A model generated the notes under the pieces. That model did no database searches. It was given only the letters and a program-made list of their open reading frames with translations, and was not told the origin of the DNA. DNA of 64,000 nt from Pollenia angustigena (Eukaryota > Arthropoda > Insecta > Diptera > Polleniidae): the NCBI GenBank assembly GCA_930367215.1, contig OV884056.1:46252308-46316307 (forward strand), in the 5' to 3' direction. Positions 44,069 to 56,815 of the stretch are shown here, one piece after another. Within the stretch, counting starts at the first letter, position 1. Every line of letters begins with the position of its first letter. The position numbers were made by a program, and so were the translations under genes.

Positions 44069-46628
44069 TTAGAAAAGCAACTTGTTTTGGGCGTATTTAC
44101 AAAGAATTTTAATATATTTTTTCAACTAGATATTAAGACAACAATTATTTATTTAAAATATATAATTATCATGAAAATAAATATTAATTTGAGCGAACGC
44201 CTGAACTTCGGCGTAAGAAATTGTTTTGGCAACTTTGAAACTTCAAATAAGCAAAACAGTAAGAAAAGAAGAAGAGCAAATTTTGAAATTAAAATTTCAC
44301 TTTCATGTTAATTCTCATGAAATTCTATTAATTTTTTTGGAATTTTTGTTAATAATACGTACCTATATATGGTACTTTCAAGAAATTACCTTCATGTGTA
44401 AAAGCAGTGTAAGAGGTCGACAACTCGGAAACTATCCGTATGCGCCACTTATTCACATAATATTTTCTTCTAAATTTTAGATTTTCTATCCCCCTAGGTG
44501 CTTTTTTTAGTTGGAGCTGCGTTGGTAAACTAGATTTAAGCCATGGTTGAATAAGTACAAGGTATAGTCATCAGAAATTTTGTTCTCAATTTTAAGACCC
44601 ATATAACGTCAAACTAGGCTTACCACCTTTTAAAATTGCGAAAACGGGACACCACTAAAAAATCATAGAGAAGTTTATACAATTTCATTTATGTAAAATT
44701 ACACTGTGCTAGAAATTGCCACTTTTTGGACAAGTTGAGAACTTGTAGTTTTTACCTTATTCGGGTACGCTGAATCAAGTGGTGCTAACCGATTTTTTTT
44801 TTCTGTTGAAAAAAAAATTTTTGTACTAAAATAAGTGCTAAAGCTCTCGATTTTTTGATTTGTTGTGCCAGGTAATAAAAAAGTTATTAAAAAAACGGGA
44901 CAAATGGCGTCCAGTTCAGAGTAAAACTGGACTGTCCCGGCGAAAACTGGCAAGTTTACGTAAAACAAAAGAAAATTAGGAATAAAATTAAAACAAGCGT
45001 CAAAATTCAATTAAATTAATGGGTTAATGGTGGTTAATGGTACTTATTATACTATGAATTAAGCCTTAATTTGTATGTACATATGTATTTACGCCGACAA
45101 AAACAAAATAACAGCTGATGTCAGTTGGCTTGTCAATTTAAAATAAAACACGCCCTAATTGAACATTTTTACACTGCCAATTCGAGCTGACATTCAGAAC
45201 CCCCTTCTTTTTGCTTTTACACATGTAAGCATTTTGCATACGACAAGCACACTGCTGAATAAATACATGTCGTGTAAAACTTGCTTTAAGAACTTAATAA
45301 AAATAGACAATTTTTGTTTTCATACTTACCTATGTATGTATGTAGGTATCTCAGTTTGACTTGAAAATTTTGGCAGCAAATCCTATTTGGATTTACCTTT
45401 ATTTAGTATTATTAAGTTTTTAATTTTCTCATTTTTTTAAAATCTAACTTTTTCATATCTTATTTTCAATTAAACAACCAAAAGAATTTCTTAATCTCTT
45501 TTGACGCCAAAACGAACAAAAACAAGCCACACATTGGTAATTGTTTACCATTCTGAATCATTTTTTTATAATTCTTAAATTACACATTAAACTTTTTGTG
45601 AATATTTTTATATAACAACTTTAAGAGTTGTCTAAATAACATTTTTAAACAAAACTTTTTTAATTTTTTTAAATGTTATCACCTTAAATATTAAATTATT
45701 TAGCAACAGATCCCTAAACAACCAACAAATGGAAAATGTAAACAATAACTAAATCAAATTGGAGCGAAAGCATAAAAATGTATGTAAACAACAGAGATGG
45801 ATAATGCAAAACAATATTAAATTCTTAACCCCGGGCAAACGTCAAATTTGATTGCTCTATTAAATTTGCGACGTATAGACCGCAAATTGCCATGAGTGGC
45901 AATCCATAGCGCAATGATTCTTATTCTTATTGCTTGAGCAATTATTGCTTAGCAATCTGCTGTCAAATCAGTTGTAATTTATCTGACATTTCATTTCTCT
46001 GTACGGTTGTTTATTTATAAGTGTGTTTATTTATTAAAAAAACAATCAAGAAAAAGCCGCCAAGTGAAAAAATACTTCAACAAAATACAGAAAAAGTGTT
46101 TATATATTATATTTTTAAATAAACGTCAATATTAACAAAAGCAAACGCAAATAAACAAAAAAGCAATAAAAACACAGCTACGACAATTACAATTAATTAT
46201 TTTATTAAAAAAATTTTTAATTTAAAAAAAAATGTAACAACCACTTCAAAATACAACATAAAACATTTGTTATAAATACAGCCACAAATCTGTATACAAC
46301 TACTCGCGGTGAAAATTGCAAATTTATGGCAAAGCAATTTCAAGTGTTCTCCAGCAATATAATTTGCAATTATTGCTCAATTGTTCTGTAATTTTTCTGC
46401 CGACGTTATTGCTTGTACTTAGCAATAAAAATTGCTACGTGGAGACCCAGGGTGAGTTTACTTTTGAAGCTCAAAATTTTATTTTTTGTGCCGTTATCAT
46501 GAATGACTCTCAAGTTGTTGCTGTTGGTAGTCCCAATTTACACTAGGGACATTTCTTGCCGGACATTTTTATAATTCTCTTTTAATCTTACCTGAAGCGT
46601 TTACATATGACAGATATTAATACTTGTA

Positions 46629-47425
46629 CACAGAGGGAAAAATCCGGTATAAAAATACCAAAATTGACACCATCCGTTGTCAAAAGTGAGCCAACTACGT
46701 TTGTGTTCAATTTGATAACGGATGGTATCAATGTTTTTTAACCACCTCGTTGTCAGTTTGTCACCATTTGTTCTCAATATGACATCAAATTGGTTATATA
46801 TTATCACCATAATGGTACCATACCGACAACATGCTGTTGTCATTTTTGACAACACACCGTTAATATATTGACAACATTCGGTTGTCCTTTCGATAACACA
46901 TTGTTCTGATTGTAGTATGTACTTAATAACCCATTCTGAACCCAAGTAAAAAAATGGAATAATGTAAATTTATTAATTTATTTCACATTAAATAATATAC
47001 TTATAAAAAAATACATAAAAAATTCACACTTTTACAGCCAGGCCCACGATGTCACACGTTAACGTTCGCATAGAAAATTAAATTGAAAACAAAAACAAAT
47101 TTTAGAAATTTTTTTTATTTAATTTATTAAATTTTTATTTATTAATTTAATCACAGCACTGAAACTTTTCACTTTTTATTTTCGAATACCAAAGTTGATT
47201 GTGGGATAACTTGTATACGCTGTTAATAATGACAACAGGGCGATACCTATTTGACAACAGGGTGTTATCAATTTGACAACAATGGTACGTTTTTTATCTA
47301 ACGGCCCAATTTGACAACATTTTGTTTAAAATTTAACAACAAATGTTGTCGAAATATTGACAACAGTTTGTTATCAATTTATTACCACTGGTTGACAGTT
47401 TTTTAACGTTTTTTTTCGCTCTGTG
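46629..47425. mobile_element. 797-bp MITE with GACAAC array, private to unit 2
   Basis: Ends CACAGAGGGAAAAA and (reverse complement) CACAGAGCGAAAAA, flanked by TA (46627-46628, 47426-47427). Because the site is the palindrome GTAC, a 4-bp TSD with ends one base shorter is equally consistent. The empty site CTTGTACCTATG is in unit 1 at 38707-38718. About thirteen GACAAC/GTTGTC words lie inside. TA TSD suggests Tc1/mariner. Confidence 0.85.
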
Positions 47426-47757
47426 TACCTATGTAAACTACGAAAAGTAAGAAAGAGAAATGAAAAAATGTCCAGTACAAATAGTCATGTACAACACACT
47501 CTACCTTTTCGACCCCTCGCCCTCAAACTTCGTCTGTCCGGCAAGAAATGTCCCTAGTGTAAGTTGGGACTTAGGAATGGTTGAAATTTCGAACCGTAAA
47601 CTCTAACAATGAAATGCAATAAACACTATGTTGTTTCTGCTGTTCTTGGATTGTTGTAGTATCGAGACTACCTGTAGTTAAATTCGTTTTGTATTAGATG
47701 TATTTTGATGCATCATTGCTACATTGTTATCGTCTAAGTTTCTAATAAAGTTTATAT

Positions 47758-48278
47758 CAGTGTTCGAAAATAAACACTAAATATCATTTCTTAATGTTAG
47801 GTTCGGTAGATTTGTGGAAAACACAAACGCTAATAGTGTTTGTGTAGAAAATCATTAAAAAAATAACGTTTCCCTGTTAGTCATCTTTCGAACACAAAAA
47901 TATTACTGTTTTTATCAAACTCAACAAAAGATGTGAACATTTAATTCCGTTCGGTTTTTTTTTTTTGAAAATCCACAAACTTCAATGTGTTCGGTTCGGC
48001 TCGTTAATGTTCGTCCCTTTCGGCTGGTAAAAAAAAACAAAAATTTTTTACAAAAACATTATAGAACATTAATATATAATGTTTGTCTACAGTATCACTA
48101 CAATTGTTCTGTTTTTTAACGAAGAACCGAACATTATATAATGTTCGGTTCTTTCTTGAAAATAGTTACGAACGGTATTAAGGGTTGTGTATGTCTACAC
48201 GATCACTAAAAAAATAGATATCGTTCCTGGGTGTGTGAGCCGAATGTTAAATAATGTACTGTTTATTTTCGAACACTG
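47758..48278. mobile_element. 521-bp hAT-like MITE (family H2)
   Basis: Ends CAGTGTTCGAAAATAAACAC and (reverse complement) CAGTGTTCGAAAATAAACAG with a perfect 8-bp TSD GTTTATAT (47750-47757, 48279-48286). It spans the right breakpoint of the tandem duplication. Confidence 0.9.
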
Positions 48279-48289
48279 GTTTATATAGC

Positions 48290-50246
48290 CGATGTTACCA
48301 AAACTGTATTACAATAGGCACTGTATTACCAAATCGACATAAACATACCATACAAACCAATTCAATTTTGGTTTCTAAGTTCGCCGTTACGTCTGTGGCA
48401 TTATGTTTATGCCACGTCTAATAATTTCAGCTATAAGTTCAAAGCTAAAATGGTAACAAAGTGGCATGAAACAAAATATGAGAGACCAATTTGGACATTT
48501 CCCATTTAAAAATTTGCTTCGGCGGTTTCAATTTAGCCCATTTTCACTATGACAGCTACTATTTACTTTATTCTAGAGTTTTTCAAGAGATTCATTATTA
48601 AAAATTTAGAGAAAAAATTCGTATATGGCAACTATAATGTGCAAAACGATCAATGCAAATACTAAAATTTTGTTTTTCATCTTAAAACAAAATGACATGG
48701 TCCCTTAACCAAAATTAAACAAAATATACAAATACATTTCATGTGTTTCCCTTGGGATAGATTTTAAAGTTAAGCACTTGCCGCTTTCAATCGCTTACCC
48801 ATTTTATATTATCTAGCAGTTTCTCACAAAAAACCACTTTTTTTTTGGAAATACCATGAGCCCCAAAACATCACAAAAACAGAGTAAAAAAATTACACCC
48901 TTTTTTCTTTAACAATATTTGAAATCCTTTTTGATACCCAAACAACCATTCATCCATCTACCACCCTTAATTTTTCGAAAAACAACAACTAAATAAATCA
49001 CAACTTTCATTATTACTCGATGATTTGATATGTAGGTATATAAAATGTGAAAAAGTGAAATAATCCTTGTAATAAGGTTAAACAACATAAAACACAACCA
49101 ACAAGTGTGCGTTCAGGCTTATGCATATGGTTTGTTTTGTTAAGGGGACCCTGGTGAAAATCCTAAATAAATTACAACTTTTACAAAAATGTTTGTCATG
49201 TACGAATCGAATTGTATACTATTAGATATAACAAGTACAATCAATTATTATTTTAGAAATTCTGCAAAAAAACAATGTGGAAGCACAGGATTAGACAAAA
49301 AAATGTTCCTGCCAGATAATTTTTCCTATGCTTAACTTTGGGTAGAAGGACTTTTAAACTTTTACTAAAAAACTGGTGATTTACTTTTAAATCAAAATCA
49401 AAAAAGTGTGTGCTCATAAAATATGCTAGTGTGACCTTAAATTGTTTGTCAGTTTTTTTACAAGTCTTATTTTCAACTACATAATTTCATAAAATGATAG
49501 ATTCTGTGGGATCAGAGTTGCATTTTTCGTAAAGCTTCTGAGTCATATGTTTTGCATATTTATTTTATGGTAGTGTGACATTGGCAACCGATTTTGCAGA
49601 AATTTCTTTATGACAGACAGAATTCTGTCAGATTTTCGTGTAAATAAATCATACTATTGTGTAGGACAGTAAATCCCTGCCTTAAGAAAGCACAAAAATA
49701 AAAACTTTATATAGAAAATACATTTTTACATCTCTACTCTACTCTATCTTTACTGTACTCTACATCTGCCTTTTGTAGGGTTCTCAAAAACTACAAATAA
49801 ATTACTAATAAAATAAAAAGGTCCTAAGAATGGATAACGTGATTTAACGTGTCAGCTTAAATTGAGAGCGGCGGTAACAAAATGATATGTATATACTTTA
49901 ATGAAATGACAAAGTTGATTTTAATAATGATGGATGTAATTTAAGTGAAACAAATTTATTTTCAACGCGTGAAAAAGTGTTTAAACTTTTAAATTAAAGA
50001 TTAAATAAAAAGCAATTTGTTTAAATTTCAAATGTCCATCTATTATAAGTTGAAAGTTTGTAATCATATTAAATTACAAGACAATATTAACACATTAAAT
50101 TTGAAAATGACAGTTACATACATAAATTTGATTATAAAAATCAATCTTATTGATGAAAAAACTAGAATGGAAAGAGAGAGAGAGAGCGAAAACACATAAA
50201 ATAACTTTCGAACAATTCAGTTTGTAATAGAATCAAAGATTTTGGT
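48290..50246. other. AT-rich spacer
   Basis: No gene recognised. Nothing supportable beyond low-complexity tracts and a (GA)n run at 50173-50188. Confidence 0.45.
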
Positions 50247-50382
50247 CAAGGCGAATTCACTAGAAGGTGGGGTCAAGTCAACGTATGGTGTTTTTTTTCG
50301 GTGGTCGAGTTGTCAAAGTTTGTATACAAACTAGTTTTTATGTAAACAAACCTTTTTCTTACTAGCAATACTTTTGACAACA
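50247..50382 (+). mobile_element. truncated hAT MITE (family H3)
   Basis: Starts CAAGGCGAATTCACTAGAAG and matches 53457-53590 closely until TTTTGACAAC at about 50382, where similarity stops. The right end is missing; a lone family end (AAATTCGCCTTG) occurs at 51523-51534 but no matching TSD connects them. Confidence 0.7.
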
Positions 50383-50689
50383 AGTATTTACAAAGATAAA
50401 ATTAAAACAACACTGTGTTTTTATTTTTGCTATAAATGGTCGATACTAACGCTAGCCTCTTCTGACCCCACGGAGTTTGTTTGGATCATCTTAATGGTCT
50501 TTCACCATTTAATGCAACATCCCCCGGGGAAATCAGGTGCAGTCAAAACCTGGAATTCCATAATTGACAGATCTCATTTATTCACTTTTTTTGCGAGCGC
50601 GACTGATCAGAAATCCTATCTGGAATTACGGCAGTCAGTAGCCGTCGGTAGCACGGCATCGCACTGACTATTGGCCACAGAATACTAAC

Positions 50690-51118
50690 AGAACTGTAAA
50701 AAGAGACGTGTGAAAAAGGCTGCGAGGGCAGCTTTCGAAGAAAGAGACAGAAAGGTTTTTTGTAGTGAAGTGGCAAGGTGTTAAAACAGGCCGCAACAAT
50801 CAACACAAATGACGTGATCAAAACAAAAATAACAAAACACAAACGTTAAACAGATGCATTAGTTCAACATACGTTGTTTTTGTGCAAAAAAAATTTATTT
50901 AGTAATATTGTTTTATAATGTTATTAACTTACTTCAATATTATTTACTCGTGTTGTGGTGGATTTAAAAGTTAATTTTTACAACAGTTTTGAAAATAAAT
51001 CATTGTATTGCGGCATAGAAGATGATGAAAAGAGAAATGCAAAAGGGCAGCTTTCTTAGAAAGAGACAAAAAAACACAAAATCTTCCGTCTCGTGACAGT
51101 TCTGTTAGTCTTCTGTGC
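50690..51118. mobile_element. H1 hAT MITE in two fragments
   Basis: 50720-50846 matches the first half of the H1 element (gggcagctttcgaagaaaga, then aaaacaggccgcaac) and 51036-51105 matches its second half (gggcagctttct, then gtctcgtgaca). About 190 bp of unrelated AT-rich sequence separates them. Confidence 0.6.
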
Positions 51119-51238
51119 TATTGGTTGAGGATGCCGTTAGTATGCTTCTTGCAGAAAATGTTTTCTACATTTCATTAAGATTGTATTGTAGTTTACTAAA
51201 CAAAGTCACAGGAAAGGTTATCCTGAAAATCACACTAA

Positions 51239-51379
51239 GTCTGGGTTCACACGATGAAAGTTTTCTTTCAGAAAGTCTGAGTTTATGGGTTAGAGGAGAC
51301 AAGAAGAGCATGTTCTCTTCCCCTCTCAGCAATAAACTTAGACTTTCTGAAAGAAAACTTTCATAGTGAGATCCCAGAC
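51239..51379. mobile_element. 141-bp hairpin MITE, TAA TSD
   Basis: GTCTGGGTTCACACGATGAA at the left and its near complement at the right extend to about 48-bp arms around a small loop. TAA flanks both sides (51236-51238, 51380-51382). Confidence 0.8.
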
Positions 51380-51685
51380 TAAAGTGTTGCTTTTTGACAA
51401 CTTGTGAAGTAGGCCGTAGGACAACTGTACTTGTAAATCTTTTCTACAGTCACCTTTGAAATTTCTTTCTATAAGTAAGAAAAAGGTAGCTCAGCTGTGT
51501 TTTCAACGCCACCTGAAAATTAAATTCGCCTTGAAGGGTATCCTAGTGTGCCTTGGTCCTAGACTTAAAATATTGACTAGAACGGAAATAGGGAAAAAAG
51601 CGATCGGTTTTTTATGAAAGATAATCTTTTAATATAAATGCAAATAGGAAAGAGCACAATTTGAAAGAAATAGTTTAGAATATAT

Positions 51686-52211
51686 CGCCCTTTTGCTGCA
51701 ACAACGTCATAAGTCAAAAATCGCATATTTTCACTTTATATAACTAGTAAATCAGCCCTGCAACAGAATAAAGTTGTTGTAGTAGTAGCTGAAGCTGACG
51801 AATGCTCTGTAGCGCAACAAAGTTTAAAATTTCGAATTTTGCGTTTCAACTTTAATTGCAACGACTACTACAACTACGTTTTCTGTTTACACTACATTGA
51901 AACTGCCGTTTTTAACTTCTGGCAGCTTGCAGCGCTATTCATAACATTGTACTACAGCGAATTTTCTGTTCCCCACTTAATTCTTATGAAGATATTAGCG
52001 GTATTCACGGTTTGCTATTGTAGACCTATTACATCTTGTAGGTCTGGTAAATCTTTATTTAAAACACGACGACAACAAAACGCATACATATGTGGATAAA
52101 TATTTATTATATTATTATTATTATTATTGTTATTATTATAATTAAGACTTTAGAGTCGTTTTATGTAAAACTAATATTTTTGAGTTATGACAATGTTGCA
52201 GCAAATAAGCG
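51686..52211. mobile_element. 526-bp MITE-like element
   Basis: Ends CGCCCTTTTGCTGCAACAAC and (reverse complement) CGCTTATTTGCTGCAACATT lie between ATAT flanks. An ATT/TTA microsatellite (52100-52141) lies inside. A lone related end (CTGCAACATCGTGATAAGTC) is at 53333. Confidence 0.6.
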
Positions 52212-53448
52212 ATATGTAATTCGTAAAATAACTTTACATTACTAGTGAAAATATAAAGTTAAAGGTTCTTTTAATGATATTATAAATAATGATAAATGTA
52301 AATAAAAACAAATTTTTTAGATCCAAGTTTTAGTCTCATAGCATCAATAAGAATACGTTTTCTCTACAAAAAAAGGTTTTTTCTTTTAGTTTAAAAAAAC
52401 ACTAAAAATTCATTAATTAAAAACTTCACCACATTACATTCATTATTTTCTTTAAACGTTAATTTGCTTAATTTCGCGCCTTATGCCGACACCATCATCG
52501 TCTATCTGTACCATCATTAACCAAATCAACATATTGCTGGTTGTTTTTAGTACGAATTTTCTATACAATCTGCTGATACAATACATACATTTTATACATA
52601 CAATATGTATGCAAGACAAAATAGTTTCAAATCAAAAAATCATTCAACAAAAACTTGACTCACATTATTTTACACGAGCAACAGTAAAAATAAAAAAGTA
52701 TATTTTTAAGAAAGACCAAAATACAAAAAAGTGATTAAATGATTGATTAAAAAATGAAAACAAACCCCTTCCGCTATTGTTCTACCAATTTGTACGCATT
52801 AAAAAGCGTTGAAATTTTTTCATTTCCATCAGCGTCATCATCGACACATACAAAAATATTTTTCTTTTTTGCTGTAATTTCAAGTGGAAATAATATGAAA
52901 TTTTGCGCCATACTGTGGCAACGTTGATTTTTCGATTACAACAACACATTAGGAAACTAGTGAAAAGAAACTGACACAATCAAAAATAAAGCAACGTGTG
53001 TGTTCAGAAGATTTCGAATTAAGTGAAACCATAAAATATAATTTGTACTTACTAGACATTGTGTCTGTAAACATTAAGCGGCTAACTTAAAAACCAAAAA
53101 CTATAGATTACAATAGAAACCTTTTTTAATTAAAATTTTGTACCAAAGTACCTACATTCATAAAAAAATTGTTACATATTTGTTTTTTTTTTCTTCTACT
53201 TTTTGTTAGCGGAAATAAATTTAAAAGCTTTGCCCGCTTATAAAAAACATATCAGCAATATTCTATGAGTTGCGCAATATAAAAAATATATGGCAACAAT
53301 TTTCATTCAATATAAGTACATATGGCTTATCTACTGCAACATCGTGATAAGTCAAAAATTATTAATATTATAAATGCATAGTAACTCAGTTGCTCATTTC
53401 TTTATTTTTCGCATCGTAAAATTTCTCACATAAAGTGTGAAACAAAAA
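52212..53448. other. AT-rich spacer
   Basis: No gene or repeat pair recognised other than the solo end near 53333. Confidence 0.45.
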
Positions 53449-53456
53449 ATTCTATC

Positions 53457-53655
53457 CAAGGCGAATTGACTAGAAGGTGGGGTCAAGTCAACATATGGTG
53501 TTTTTTTTTCGGTGGTCGACTTGTCAAAGTTTGTATACAAACTAGTTTTTTATGTAAACAAACCTGCTTTTTTTTACTAGCAATATTTTTGACAACCCGA
53601 CCACAGAAGCATTGTAGTTGTAGAGTTGACCTCACCTTCTAGTCAATTCGCCTTG
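53457..53655. mobile_element. 199-bp hAT MITE (family H3), complete
   Basis: Ends CAAGGCGAATTGACTAGAAG inverted on both sides, with a perfect 8-bp TSD ATTCTATC (53449-53456, 53656-53663). This is the complete reference for the family seen at 36345-36668 and 50247-50382. Confidence 0.9.
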
Positions 53656-54623
53656 ATTCTATCGTTTCTCGATTTGTGAGAAAAAAGTGTTTTCGTATTT
53701 GAATGCGAAAACAACACCGATCAGGGCTCCCAAGGCTGCCAGTTATTTTTCAAAATTGGAATTTGTTTCACGCCAAGCCCCAGGTTGGTTCGAATTGTTA
53801 AAAAAAATATTCCCTTTGAGCACAATCGGATAAGGGTATAGAGTGCCCCTGACCCTCCAAAATTTGTCAATAACTTGGTTAATATTTATTTTACAAAGAA
53901 AAAAAAAATTGTTAGTATTTTGGAATTTTGTTTTTGTTTTAAATGTTAGTTAAACGAGTCACTTTTGAGCTCGCGTTCTAAAAACAGGCAGTTACTTTCA
54001 GCGACTTTTTTGGGTTTTCTAAATTTTTAGCTGTTCTGACTGAAATATTATACTAGCTTTCTTTGTGTATGCAAAATTAACTTTTTTTTAATTTGGCGAT
54101 TTCTGGAATTCGGTTCGCCGATGGAGCTCACAAAAATCTGACAGCACTGCTAATTGTACTTAATTGAAAAAAGAAATCGTTCTCTCCAAGGTGTTGATCA
54201 GCGTTGCCACGATCAAAAAAAAAATTCTAACCAAAATGTAGAAATAAAGTAGCCAAAAGCGAAAAAAAAGTAGCCATAATTATATTTTGTATCAAAAGTA
54301 CTATTTTATTAGCACTTCTGTTTAAAAATATGCCTTAAGAAGAAGTTGTGTTTGTTTGTATTTTGTAGGCTCATGCAGACCGATTTTTAAAGTTTTGACA
54401 GTATATTACCGATGGTCTGGAAAGAACAATGGGCTAAATAATTTTTCGAAATTTTTATTGGAACTGGCACCTCCTATACAATGTTAACACTTATTTTCGT
54501 CAATTTTAAAAACTTTTTGAGCTAGTGCTTTCAACCTTTTTATATTAAGAGCTCTTACAAGTTAAACTCTTAAAGTCTTGTGCGTTATGGTATCAAAGTG
54601 CAAAATTGATTTAAATCAGTGAC

Positions 54624-55753
54624 CAGCGTTACCGTTGTGATACTAAAGTATCAATTTGACCCCTTTTCGACGGTGTTGATACCTTTTATGACCCTTTTTA
54701 AAAATTATACTTTTGTATCATTATCACCTATTTTGTGGCACTTTTTGACCAAAAAAGGAATTTATAATAATATATTATCCCCAAAAATCCCCAGCGAAAA
54801 AAGTGCTTTTCCCCAAAAAATCCCCTGGGGATTTTATGAAATTTGTATCCACAATTACCAAAAAATTCCTAGTTTGGGGATAAATCCCCAAAACTGGGAA
54901 CACTGGTGCTAAACAAATGTTTGTTTTCGAAATAAGCATTGCTTGAAAGGAACAGACTCAAAGTATAAACTTACAATTCCATGCTTTCTTCTCCTTGATT
55001 TTTGATAGTAAAGTACAATTTCCCTAAAAGCAAACATGACTCATATACATATATGTTATGTTTTACGGTGGTATCTTTTCAAAACAAAAATTTGACATTT
55101 TATTAAAAAAATGCAATTTGGTGTTTCGCTCTCTTAAAGAGTAGCATGTTTTATTAAAAAAATTCGCCCTTAATAATGGCAAAAGGTATTGAACTTTTCG
55201 CCCCCTTTTGAATCGAGTGTTGAGAGTGCCCTAAGAGGAATGAAAACAAGAGGTAACAATTTCTAAATAAGCGGAAATTCGCAAATATTTGGTAACAGCG
55301 GTATGATAGCAAAGTCTTATATTTATTAAAAATCGTAAAAGCTTTAACAAATCTGACACTTACAGGAAAAAATCGCTTTAAGCGAGAAAATGGTTACAAT
55401 TCGCGAACAATTGCAAAATTTAAAACAAACACTAAAATTTATTTGACATCGCTAAATCGGAAAATTGCATAAAAAATATTAAAAAATTAGCTATAATGAT
55501 AAAGAATAAACTTTTTGTCAGGTCTTTAAAACAGCATTCCATAAAAAATTAAGTTTTTTGAGCTCTTCCTACCTGAAATATTAGTTTTTTGTTTGCTTAT
55601 AACAAAAACTTGGTCTTATTATGTTTATTTAAATGGGAAATACTGCTTATAAAAAACTTGACCCTTTTTTTATTGAAATACCCTTTTTTGACCCCTTTTT
55701 CTGGAAAATCCCCTTTTTGTGACCCTTTTCGAAAATTTCCAACGGTAACCCTG
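54624..55753. mobile_element. 1.13-kb hAT element (family H4), second copy
   Basis: Ends CAGCGTTACCGTTGTGAT and (reverse complement) CAGGGTTACCGTTGG with a perfect 8-bp TSD TCAGTGAC (54616-54623, 55754-55761). It lacks the nested MITEs of the copy at 36688-38613. It has instead a different insertion at about 54750-54908, ending TGGGAACACTGG and rich in TCCCCA/TGGGGA words. Confidence 0.9.
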
Positions 55754-55816
55754 TCAGTGACGTCCAAAATTAATATTGTGGTTGTATTGCTTTTTATTAG
55801 TATTAGTGAATAAACA

Positions 55817-56242
55817 CCCTGCAAATAATAGGACCAGTCCAAACACGCGTGTAAAGAGTAGTCCACAAGGGACCAGGACTAGTCCAAAAGTAACCCAAAC
55901 GTATGGAAAAAACCTGGTCTATTTAACATTACTATGTCCTAGGAGAGGGCCATATAACCCACCTTTGGACTACTAAGGAGTAGTTTTAAAACTACTCCAT
56001 GGTATATAACCCACCTTTGGACCACTAAGGAGTAGTTTTAAAACTACTCCATGATATACTCAAGAGGATTCGTTTTGAAGTCGTTTAAAAACGAAAGCAT
56101 GTCGTTAAAAAACGATGACATGTCTTCTCACTACAAACACTTTTTAACAATGACATGGTCCATGCTTGCATAACATCGGACTAGTCCATGGAGTAGTCCA
56201 TTTTATCAAAATGGGTCAGGTGGTCCAATTTTATTTGCAGGG
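55817..56242. repeat. GGACTACT-rich inverted-repeat element, copy 1
   Basis: Ends CCCTGCAAATAATA and (reverse complement) CCCTGCAAATAAAA. The interior is packed with AGTAGTCC/GGACTACT and includes two tandem 52-bp units (55949-56056), each with the perfect palindrome GGAGTAGTTTTAAAACTACT(CC). It abuts copy 2 directly (GCAGGG|CCCTGC). No clear TSD. Confidence 0.65.
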
Positions 56243-56815
56243 CCCTGCAGATAACGAGACTAGTCCATACATGCATGTAAAGAGTAGTCCATAAAGAAGT
56301 AGGAGTACTCCAAAACTACTCCAAATATATGGGTAAAAGGTGGTCCATTTAACATTACGATGTCCTAGGAGGGGACCATATAACCCACCGAAGTAGTCCC
56401 TAAACTACTCTGTGGAGTACTAAAGTGGGTTAGTTTTAAAAGTACTCCATGTTACTACAGTATGGAGTAAAGGGTGAGTTTAAGCATTTTTATTTTTTAC
56501 TAATCGCCTTTTATGGTGTGTACTGTAGTCTATTATTGCTATTATTAAATGTATATTTACTTGGTATTTTTAATTTTTTACTTTTTTCCACAAATTTCAC
56601 AAGCTTTCACTTTTAAATATACAGTTAATAATGGACACCATCAGGGCTACCAATGTGTAATACTGTAAACTATAGAAAAGTATACATCATGCAGTTGTTG
56701 GCAGCACTGCATGTTAATTTCTTATAACATGGTCCATACTATAGTACATTGGACCATGTTGTAAGTAGTCCATTTAAGCAACAGTGGACCACGTAGTCCA
56801 ATATTATCTGTAGGG
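56243..56815. repeat. GGACTACT-rich inverted-repeat element, copy 2
   Basis: Starts CCCTGCAGATAACG and ends (reverse complement) CCCTACAGATAATA. It shares the AGTAGTCC words and the stretch cctaggaggggaccatataa with copy 1, in the same orientation. Its centre (56490-56690) is unrelated AT-rich DNA. Confidence 0.6.

Larger units (their letters stand above)
42885..47838. repeat. tandem duplication, unit 2
   Basis: Direct repeat of unit 1. Private insertions are a 753-bp MITE (43316-44068) and a 797-bp MITE (46629-47425). Removing these with one TSD each leaves about 3.40 kb, equal to unit 1 after subtraction. The unit ends inside the H2 element that continues to 48278. Confidence 0.85.

Noticed and set aside
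50247..51534. One large H3 hAT element spanning the two facing ends
   Set aside because: The flanks ATTTTGGT and AAGGGTAT do not match as an 8-bp TSD, so the two ends are treated as separate fragments.
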